From an uncultured Collinsella sp. (lineage in GTDB: Bacteria > Actinomycetota > Coriobacteriia > Coriobacteriales > Coriobacteriaceae), in contig URVF01000034.1 of NCBI GenBank assembly GCA_900551185.1, forward strand, positions 1 through 10,889: DNA of 10,889 bases, read 5' to 3'. This document shows, in pieces, positions 1-5,565 of the stretch. The notes beneath the pieces were generated by a model that worked only from the letters and a program-made list of their open reading frames with translations, was not told the DNA's origin and searched no databases. Every line of letters starts with the position of its first letter. The first letter of the stretch is position 1. A program made the translations under genes and the position numbers.

Positions 1-47
1 CTACACGCGTAAGATCGTCGGCAGCGTCAGATGTGTATAAGAGACAG
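1..47 (+). other. Nextera i5 sequencing adapter (not genomic)
   Basis: Positions 29-47 are the 19-bp Tn5 mosaic end (AGATGTGTATAAGAGACAG). They are preceded by the Nextera read-1 tail TCGTCGGCAGCGTC at 15-28, an 8-nt barcode GCGTAAGA at 7-14, and the last bases of the i5 adapter (CTACAC) at 1-6. This is library adapter left on the contig. From memory the barcode matches a Nextera i5 index (S517). Genomic sequence begins at about 48. Confidence 0.98.
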
Positions 48-79
48 CTGTATGATATTATATAGACAATGTCATACAG
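48..79 (+). promoter_or_regulatory. Candidate promoter and operator of the mntA-hepT pair
   Basis: CTGTATGA (48-55) and TCATACAG (72-79) form a perfect 8-bp inverted repeat separated by 16 bases. Inside it lies an extended -10-like element, TGA followed by TATTAT (53-61), which would start transcription near 67-69 and leave a leader of about 20 nt. The right arm runs into the ribosome binding site AGGAGG (78-83). Any -35 box is cut off because everything before 48 is adapter. A palindrome bracketing the promoter suits autoregulation by the RHH domain of the first gene. The repeat is seen directly; the operator role is inferred. Confidence 0.5.
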
Positions 80-88
80 GAGGTACCC

Positions 89-583
89 ATGGCTGCGTCT
101 GTACTGAGTGTACGAGTGGACTCGTCAATTAAAGATTCATTTGCCGAGCTATGCGAAGAACTCGGCATGACTTCGTCTGTTGCGGTCAATATGTTTATGA
201 GGCAGATGCTGCGCGAGCGCTCGCTGCCGTTTGTTCCGTCGCTTGGTAAAAACTCTGCGAGCGAAAACGTCGCCGCAGACATTTTGGATACTGCCCAGAT
301 TGAGTCCGCCGTCCGCGAGGCAGCCAGCTCGATTCCCGCCATCAAAACCGTGATTCTTTTTGGTTCGTATGCCCGTGGCGAAGCGCGTGCCGATAGCGAT
401 ATCGACTTACGTCTCGAAGTTGATCGCGAGCAGGGCTTTGGTCTTTTCGCGCTGTCGGCGTTTGGTGAGGCGGTGCGCAAAGAAACCGGGAGGCAGGTTG
501 ACCTCGTCTCGAGTGATTATCTTGATGACGATCTTGCCGCGGTAATCGAGCGCGAAGGAGTGATCCTTTATGATCGCGCGTAA
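89..583 (+). CDS. mntA: RelB/DinJ-like RHH domain fused to MNT nucleotidyltransferase, MntA-type antitoxin
   Basis: The 164-residue protein has two parts. Residues 5-50 look like a RelB/DinJ ribbon-helix-helix antitoxin N-terminus: a VRVDSSIKDSF strand-helix start, a GMTSSVAVNMF helix and a final RSLPF. Residues 83-162 form a minimal nucleotidyltransferase with the exact GSX10DXD signature (G92, S93, D104, D106) and a likely third acidic residue at D138 in QVDLV. In the characterised MntA/HepT system (type VII toxin-antitoxin), MntA neutralises HepT by transferring AMP to a tyrosine next to the HEPN RNase motif. The start at 89 follows AGGAGG at 78-83. The gene overlaps hepT by 14 nt. The DNA-binding front end is unusual, since typical MntA proteins are little more than the transferase domain. 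It should let this antitoxin also repress its own promoter. The cytoplasmic location and the AMP-transfer role are inferred from the family. Confidence 0.88.
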   Translation: MAASVLSVRVDSSIKDSFAELCEELGMTSSVAVNMFMRQMLRERSLPFVPSLGKNSASENVAADILDTAQIESAVREAASSIPAIKTVILFGSYARGEARADSDIDLRLEVDREQGFGLFALSAFGEAVRKETGRQVDLVSSDYLDDDLAAVIEREGVILYDRA

Positions 584-941
584 GTCAGACGGCCTTCGCG
601 CCCAAGAGGTTTTGGAAGCCATCTCTGAAACGAACGAGCGCATCAAGGCTTTTGATATCACCGAGGACCAGTTTCTGCATGCGAACGACGTGCGGACGAG
701 GGCGTTGGCAGACTCCCTTTTGATGTGTGCGCTTAGGGTGACGGAAGAAGCGGGCAAGTTGTCGGAACGCTCGCAGCGGCTTCATCCCGAAATTGAGTGG
801 CGTGGAATTATCGGCATGAGAAATTATCTCGCGCATGATTACGGCAATGTCGACCGCTCGGTTGTTTGGGATGCAGTGACGATGGAGTTCCCCGCGCTGG
901 AACGAGCTTGTAGGCAAATCGTCTCCGAATCCGAACGATAG
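570..941 (+). CDS. hepT: HepT-like HEPN/DUF86 RNase toxin
   Basis: This 123-residue all-helical protein matches the HEPN (DUF86) toxin family in size and sequence. The RX4HXY active-site motif is intact: R84, H89 and Y91 within MRNYLAHDY. In characterised HepT proteins, R and H are needed for RNA cleavage and the Y is the residue that MntA adenylylates. All three are present, so the toxin looks functional. The ATG at 570 lies inside the end of mntA (14-nt overlap) and follows GAAGGAG at 554-560, so translation is probably coupled. The upstream RHH-MNT fusion would be the cognate antitoxin. Function is assigned from family motifs and gene order. The RNA target cannot be read from the sequence. 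Confidence 0.9.
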   Translation: MIARKSDGLRAQEVLEAISETNERIKAFDITEDQFLHANDVRTRALADSLLMCALRVTEEAGKLSERSQRLHPEIEWRGIIGMRNYLAHDYGNVDRSVVWDAVTMEFPALERACRQIVSESER

Positions 942-993
942 TTACTTGTCATATCTGCCTGTTCGCGCACGTTTTTTGAGCGCTTGATACGCT

Positions 994-1009
994 TTAACCC
1001 TGCGGAAAC
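994..1009 (+). promoter_or_regulatory. Candidate GlnR box upstream of the glutamine synthetase gene
   Basis: TTAAC (994-998), six bases, then GAAAC (1005-1009) matches the actinobacterial GlnR half-site consensus GTnAC-N6-GAAAC at every defined position but the first. Only one pair is visible; many known GlnR targets have two in tandem. It lies 66 bp before the glutamine synthetase ATG, and a GlnR-like regulator is encoded just downstream. The promoter itself is not clear: TATAGA at 1034-1039 is a weak -10 candidate without a good -35. The 942-1074 gap also contains a T-run at 972-977 but no convincing hairpin. Confidence 0.45.
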
Positions 1010-1074
1010 ATTTTTCTGCGATAGTATCTGCGATATAGACCAGTCGAAACCCGCCCGAAAGAAAGGGGAGCGAC

Positions 1075-2412
1075 ATGAACCAGCAGAACATCGATTACGT
1101 ACTCCGCTCCGTAGAGCAGCGTGACATCCGCTTTGTGCGTCTGTGGTTTGTCGACATTCTCGGCCGCCTCAAGAACTTTGCCATTAGCCCCGAGGACCTC
1201 GAGGTCGCTTTTGAGGAGGGTATTGGCTTTGACGGCTCCGCCATCGAGGGCTTTGCTACGCCCGAGGAAGCCGACATGCTCGCATTCCCCGATGCTTCGA
1301 CCTTCCAGATTCTGCCGTGGCGCCCGAGCCACAACGGCGTCGCCCGCGTGTTCTGCGACGTGTGCACCCCCGACCGCAAGCCCTTCGCCGGCGATCCGCG
1401 CGATGCGTTGCGCCGCATGTTCCGCAAGGCCGAGAAGGCTGGCTATCTGCTCAACGTGGGCGCCGAGCTGGAGTATTACTACTTCCCCGACGAGCACACC
1501 CCCGAGCCGCTCGACAACGTGGGCTACTTCGATCTTTCGGTGAGCGATGCCGCCCGCGACCTGCGTCGCAACACGGTCCTCACGCTCGAGAAGATGTCCG
1601 TGCCCGTGGAGTACACCTTCCACGCCGCCGGCCGCTCGCAGCACGGCATGAGCCTGCGCCACGCCGAGGCCCTGAGCATGTCCGACGCCATCACCACGGC
1701 CAAACTCATCATTAAGCAGCAGGCCTACGAGAGCGGTTGCCACGCATCCTTTATGCCCAAGCCGTTGGCAGGCGAGGACGGCAGTGCTATGTTCCTATGC
1801 CAGTCGCTGTTCGACCACGACGGCAACAACGTCTTTTGGGGCGAGGACGACGAGAAGTACCACCTCTCCGATATCGCCAAACACTACATGGCCGGCATTC
1901 TGGCGCATGCCCGCGAGATCAGCGCCATCACCAACCCCACGGTCAACTCGTACAAGCGCATCACCACGGGTGGCGACTCTGTGCCGCAGTACGCCACGTG
2001 GGGCCTGCGCAACCGCGCGAGCATGGTCCGCATCCCGGTCTACAAGCCCGGCAAGCAGCTGTCCACGCGCATCGAGCTGCGCAGTCCCGATCCCATGGCC
2101 AACCCGTACCTGGTCAACGCCGTCACGCTGGCGGCTGGTCTGGACGGCATCGAGCGCAAGCTGGAGCTCCCGCCCGAGGCCACGGCCGAGACGCTCAAGC
2201 TTACCGACCGTCAGATGGTCGAGGCCGGCTACACGCCGCTGCCGCGCTCGCTCAAAGAGGCGCTCGACGTGTTTGAGGACTCGCAGTTTATGAAAGATGC
2301 CCTCGGCGAGCACATCCACAGCTTCTTCCTCAAAAAGAAGCGCGACGAGTGGCATAAGTTTGAGTCTACGATCACCGAGTGGGAGATCAAGCACTACCTG
2401 GCGAACTCCTAA
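1075..2412 (+). CDS. glnA: Type I glutamine synthetase family protein, metal ligands partly missing
   Basis: This 445-residue protein aligns along its whole length with short GSI-type glutamine synthetases, closest in my memory to actinobacterial GlnA2 (N-terminal DIRFVRLWFVDILG, then FDGSAIEGF, FMPKPL, NPTVNSYKR, IELRSPDP). Such enzymes make glutamine from glutamate, ammonia and ATP as dodecamers. Retained: E131 and E133 (GAELEYYYF), R295, R312/R314, R319 and E334. Replaced: the two glutamates of the usual HHEVAPGQHE segment are A184 and G191, the metal-binding histidine of GSGMH is F240, and the flap glutamate is D301 with one extra residue. Three of six metal ligands are therefore gone, and ordinary glutamine synthesis is doubtful. 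It could be a regulatory pseudoenzyme or act on another substrate. The start at 1075 follows GGGGAG at 1065-1070. The regulator gene follows after 50 bp without a terminator, suggesting co-transcription. Confidence 0.85.
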   Translation: MNQQNIDYVLRSVEQRDIRFVRLWFVDILGRLKNFAISPEDLEVAFEEGIGFDGSAIEGFATPEEADMLAFPDASTFQILPWRPSHNGVARVFCDVCTPDRKPFAGDPRDALRRMFRKAEKAGYLLNVGAELEYYYFPDEHTPEPLDNVGYFDLSVSDAARDLRRNTVLTLEKMSVPVEYTFHAAGRSQHGMSLRHAEALSMSDAITTAKLIIKQQAYESGCHASFMPKPLAGEDGSAMFLCQSLFDHDGNNVFWGEDDEKYHLSDIAKHYMAGILAHAREISAITNPTVNSYKRITTGGDSVPQYATWGLRNRASMVRIPVYKPGKQLSTRIELRSPDPMANPYLVNAVTLAAGLDGIERKLELPPEATAETLKLTDRQMVEAGYTPLPRSLKEALDVFEDSQFMKDALGEHIHSFFLKKKRDEWHKFESTITEWEIKHYLANS

Positions 2413-2462
2413 TCGCGCTGGCTTGTTCCAGTACGATTGAGCTCATTTCTATGGAGGCCGAT

Positions 2463-3125
2463 ATGTCCGAAAAGAGTGCCCTGTTCATGGCGCGCACGAC
2501 GCGCTTCCACGAGTTTGCCCGCAGCTTGACGACCACCTTGGGTGTCGAGGTGAGCCTGGCCACCCCCGATTCGCCGACTGCGGCGCACGACTTTGACCTG
2601 CTGATTCTCGATTCCGATGGCATTCGCAGCGACCGTATCGATCAGATTGCCAAGTGGCTCGACGACCGCGGCGGCGTTCCCATGCTGGTGATCGTTGACG
2701 ATGAGGCGCTCGGCACCCTGCGCCTGCCGAATCACGCGCATGCCGACTTTGTATGCCCCACGGCGACACCCAACGAGCTCAAGGCTCGCGCGCAGCGCCT
2801 GATGGGCGAGGAGGAGACCGTTACCGCCGACGATGTGCTCAACATCGATAACCTCGAGATTAACCTGGCCACCTACCAGGTGACGCTCGATAACGAGCCC
2901 ATCGACCTGACGCTGATGGAGTACTCGCTGCTGAGCTTTTTGGCCACGCACCCCAACCGTGCCTACAGCCGCGAGGTACTGCTGCACCGCGTGTGGGGCT
3001 TTGAGTACTGCGGCGGCACGCGCACCGTCGACGTGCACATCCGTCGTATCCGCTCCAAGGTGGGCCCGCAGATCGCGGCGCACATCACCACCGTCCGCGG
3101 CGTGGGCTATCTGTTTAAGGACTAG
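2463..3125 (+). CDS. GlnR-like OmpR-family orphan response regulator
   Basis: The 220-residue protein has a degenerate receiver domain (about 6-115) and an OmpR/PhoB winged-helix DNA-binding domain (about 123-219). The latter contains IDLTLMEYSLLSFLATHPNR, VWGFEYCGGTRTVDVHIRR and the terminal TVRGVGYLF. The receiver lacks the N-terminal acidic pair, and its usual conserved lysine is replaced (FVCPT instead of the K-P motif). D50 sits where the phospho-acceptor would be. This fits atypical regulators such as actinobacterial GlnR, which controls nitrogen genes without ordinary phosphorylation. Position right after the glutamine synthetase gene and a GlnR-box-like site upstream of it support this. 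No sensor kinase gene is nearby. I chose the start at 2463 because TGGAGG lies at 2452-2457; an ATG at 2451 overlaps that site. Assignment to GlnR itself is likely but not proven, as many OmpR regulators share this C-terminal domain. Confidence 0.8.
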   Translation: MSEKSALFMARTTRFHEFARSLTTTLGVEVSLATPDSPTAAHDFDLLILDSDGIRSDRIDQIAKWLDDRGGVPMLVIVDDEALGTLRLPNHAHADFVCPTATPNELKARAQRLMGEEETVTADDVLNIDNLEINLATYQVTLDNEPIDLTLMEYSLLSFLATHPNRAYSREVLLHRVWGFEYCGGTRTVDVHIRRIRSKVGPQIAAHITTVRGVGYLFKD

Positions 3126-3148
3126 CAAGTAAATAGAGGGCAATGTGA

Positions 3149-3180
3149 GGGTACCGGAGATTTCTCCAGTACCCTTTTCT
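3149..3180 (+). terminator. Intrinsic terminator of the glnA-regulator operon
   Basis: GGGTACCGGAGA (3149-3160) pairs with TCTCCAGTACCC (3163-3174) with one C-A mismatch and a 2-nt loop, followed by TTTTCT. It lies 23 bp after the regulator stop codon. Confidence 0.85.
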
Positions 3181-3219
3181 CGTTTAGGGCGAAAAGAAGA
3201 CCTTTCACCGATTAAAAGT

Positions 3220-3250
3220 GTGTCAGTAAAAACAATATCAAACGTATAAC
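3220..3250 (+). promoter_or_regulatory. Weak promoter candidate for the peptidase cluster
   Basis: TATAAC at 3245-3250 matches five of six positions of a -10 box. The only -35-like sequence is GTGTCA at 3220-3225 with a long 19-bp spacer. Transcription would start near 3257, giving a leader of about 50 nt. The whole 3181-3309 gap is AT-rich and holds no gene. Confidence 0.3.
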
Positions 3251-3309
3251 ACTATCTAGCGAATATCATTTAGTTACCGTATCTCCCTACTACACGGATG
3301 GAGGAAGAA

Positions 3310-4440
3310 ATGCGTTATTCGAGAAAGGTGATTGTCGGATTCATAGTGTTGCTTGCCGCCCTGATGTCTCCAAGGTTGGTTTTTGGAGACGACGACTTGG
3401 TCCGTGTCACACCGCAAATAGCTGTGGAGCAAGCGCAGGCTTTCTTTGGTGATGTATCGGATGAGCCGGTGACCGCTTGTGACCCAGTAAAAATGGTGAA
3501 TTCCGATGGGGAATCAATCGGGTATATCGTTCGTGCGAAGCGGGATGACGTTAACTATGGCTACGTCGTATTTGATTCAGAGCGATCTTGGTGGATCAGC
3601 GAATACTGCTTGGCTCCGAGCGCTCTTTTACCTATCGAGAGTGCAAGCGAAGAAATTGCACTCCTCGCATCCTCGGATAACGTCGTTGCGTTAAAGATTG
3701 ACGAGCTAACTGTTGGCGTTGCCGACTTAGATAAAAACATTGTTTTAGACGCAAGTGGAAAAAAAGTACCAAATAAATTGTCCTCGGGAGGCAATCGCAG
3801 CGGATCGTCGGAACATTTCGATGACGTTTTTGTATCTGCCAAGGATTTGTATAAACAGGGATATGTTGTTGATGCGAGCAAAACGGTTTCGGGAATAATA
3901 ACGCCAACGCAAACAGAAGTTATCAAAGAAACGGGGACTTATGCTTGCGCTGTTTCGGCAATGTTTGCAGTTAGCAGTCACTATGTGACTTTGAACCGCC
4001 TTAAATTGTCCGATTTATAGTCGGAGCTTTGGAGGCTGTCGGGGACATGGGAAGAAGAAGGAGGAAAGAAATATGATCAAGCGACTGGTCTGTACTTTAC
4101 TCAAGGCAAGACTTCTCCTGACAAACCCGCTCCGGCCTTAAAGGAGTTTTGTGCAAGACGAGGCAAGGAGCTTGAGACGTCATTCGTTTGGTATCCGTCA
4201 TGGGATTCCTTTAGGGTGAATACCGACTCGGGGAATCTGAGTATTTTCTCTGGAAGGCTCCGGTCAAAAGGCAGCGGGCACGCAATGGCAGTTGTGGGCT
4301 ACGTGGCAATGCATAACACATACTCGAATGCCAAGAAGTACCTGCTTGTTGTTTGGAATGGATGGACAAACCAGCTACAGTTTCTTCCATATGACGTATC
4401 AATTTACACGTCTCACGATGGCACATATTGCAAGGGTTGA
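3310..4440 (+). pseudogene. Secreted papain/C39-like cysteine peptidase, interrupted by an in-frame TAG
   Basis: One reading frame runs from 3310 to the TGA at 4438-4440, broken only by TAG at 4018-4020. The first part (236 aa) has a signal peptide (1-26, ending LVFG), a region resembling the propeptide of C10/C39-like peptidases (GYIVRAKR...YGYVVFD, residues 71-89) and a likely catalytic cysteine, C213 in TYACAVSAMF. After the stop the frame continues with SELWRLSGT, a likely catalytic histidine in SGHAMAVVGY (about 4277-4306) and NGW in VVWNGW (about 4348-4365). Both halves are needed for the active site. A single change from a tyrosine codon (DLYSELW) would explain the stop, as no shift of frame is required. 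I chose 3310 as start because GGAGGA lies at 3300-3305; an in-frame ATG at 3298 is upstream of that site. It may be a genuine pseudogene, a strain variant or a consensus error. Its substrate is unknown. Confidence 0.75.
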
Positions 4441-4448
4441 TTGTACTC

Positions 4449-4805
4449 GTGAACGGCGACAAGTTCATTCGAAGGGCAATGCTCCTATTGGTGCTTTCCT
4501 TTGCTTTGCTCACCGCAGCGAGCTTCTTTCTGTTAAGGGCGACTAATGGGGGAGAAAACGACACGGTTGTTGCAGTCGAGGTGCGTGCTCTATCGGATGT
4601 TCATAACGGGCAATTTGAGGCGCTTATGCCAAGTGGTTGCCGTAAGAGAATCGATATGCGCCGTAAGTCAAGTTCCGGATATGTCTCAGGGTTGAAAGCA
4701 GGTGATAAATGGATTCTAGTTTTTGTGGAAGATAAGGAACTTGACGGGACTGTTCTGTATCCCCATTCAGCTGAGAAAGTCAAATCAAGTAGACAAGGGG
4801 AATGA
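4449..4805 (+). CDS. Small single-pass membrane protein of unknown function
   Basis: I do not recognise this 118-residue protein. It has a short basic N-terminus, one transmembrane segment at about residues 9-30 (RAMLLLVLSFALLTAASFFLL) and an exported domain of about 85 residues. That domain has alternating hydrophobic strands (TVVAVEVRAL, KWILVFVED, GTVLYPHSAEKV), suggesting a small beta-barrel or OB-like fold. The start is uncertain. GTG at 4449 is preceded by AAGGG at 4432-4436 with a long 12-nt spacing; the same frame is open back to TTG at 4428, overlapping the end of the peptidase gene. Translation is probably coupled to the upstream frame, and the next gene starts 3 nt after this stop. 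The role is unknown, possibly as a partner of the adjacent exported proteins. Confidence 0.65.
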   Translation: MNGDKFIRRAMLLLVLSFALLTAASFFLLRATNGGENDTVVAVEVRALSDVHNGQFEALMPSGCRKRIDMRRKSSSGYVSGLKAGDKWILVFVEDKELDGTVLYPHSAEKVKSSRQGE

Positions 4806-4808
4806 AGA

Positions 4809-5393
4809 ATGATTGATAGAAAGCAGTTCTTAGGTCTGATGGCGGGGGCTCCTATTTTGATGCGAGCCGGGATGGCAGAAGCCGTGGAGTTGCCGGACGC
4901 TCAGAAGCGATTGACGCTCGTAGTCGACACGGTGGTCAGAGATGAAAATGGCAATGAAAAAACGCGAACAAGAAGCAGAGAGACTATTTTCACGCCAGAG
5001 AGCAAAACTGTGTCTGCCGACGCTATGGCCGGTGATGTCATAACAATCCAGAGGGAATCAGATGAAACGTTGCCGCTGCTTGCCAAGATTGAGCTCACAG
5101 TCGCTTATTATAACGATAAAACAGAAATTGAGATTCGTTCCGGAAAGTACTCGATAGTCCAAATCGATCCGCTTGTGATGTACGCAAACGCTTGGTATGC
5201 GCTCATGCAGAAAGATAAATATGTGATGAACTACTTCACAGAAAGCGAAGCATCATATGAAACGGGGTGGGGGCCAACGCCATACGACGCGGAGAAGGAT
5301 AAATGGACGTGCGGATCAGGCATGGGTGCGACGATTACGGACTTTATTAACGATTCAACATATAATTTTGCTATCGACTGTTATATTGAATAG
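4809..5393 (+). CDS. Secreted protein of unknown function
   Basis: This 194-residue protein has an export-signal-like N-terminus (1-25) that includes DRKQFLGLMAG. This resembles a Tat signal, but the twin arginine is replaced by RK, so Sec or atypical Tat export are both possible. A cleavage site is likely after AEA at about residue 25. The mature part is rich in predicted strands, for example KRLTLVVDTVVRDENG, KIELTVAYYNDKTEIEIRSG and a tail with two cysteines (WTCGSG near residue 167 and DCYIE at the end). The two cysteines could form a disulfide. No catalytic motif is visible and I do not recognise the family. The start at 4809 is supported by AAGGGG at 4795-4800. The stop of the preceding membrane-protein gene lies 3 nt upstream, so the two are surely in one transcript. 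Confidence 0.7.
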   Translation: MIDRKQFLGLMAGAPILMRAGMAEAVELPDAQKRLTLVVDTVVRDENGNEKTRTRSRETIFTPESKTVSADAMAGDVITIQRESDETLPLLAKIELTVAYYNDKTEIEIRSGKYSIVQIDPLVMYANAWYALMQKDKYVMNYFTESEASYETGWGPTPYDAEKDKWTCGSGMGATITDFINDSTYNFAIDCYIE

Positions 5394-5512
5394 ACATGAC
5401 GGCATAAAACGAATTGGCTTATAAGCATGTCATTACTTAAACAAAGCTGAAATCTTGGCATCTAGTGCTCGGGACTGCCCAGCTTGGGGTACAAATCAAC
5501 GTGAACAATGAT

Positions 5513-5539
5513 GGCCCGCCACATGTTTGGCGGGCCTTT
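5513..5539 (+). terminator. Hairpin in front of htrA, terminator-like
   Basis: GGCCCGCC (5513-5520) and GGCGGGCC (5529-5536) form a perfect 8-bp GC stem with an 8-nt loop, followed by TTT and then GGTTATTT. The hairpin ends 30 nt before the htrA ATG. It may end transcription from the upstream cluster, or lie in the htrA leader and modulate it. The T-run is short. No convincing promoter is visible between 5394 and 5565: TTGGCA at 5455-5460 looks like a -35, but no -10 stands at the right distance. Confidence 0.5.
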
Positions 5540-5565
5540 GGTTATTTGACGAAAGGATCGCAGCC

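Noticed and set aside
994..1743. 249-codon minus-strand open frame (and others opposite glnA and the regulator)
   Set aside because: Antisense of conserved coding sequence in GC-rich DNA; no independent support.
3298..3309. ATG at 3298 as peptidase start
   Set aside because: It lies before the GGAGGA at 3300-3305 that best serves the ATG at 3310; the signal peptide also begins cleanly at 3310.
5417..5426. 10-bp palindrome GCTTATAAGC after the secreted-protein gene
   Set aside because: Short, no T-run and no link to a promoter; could be chance in AT-rich DNA.
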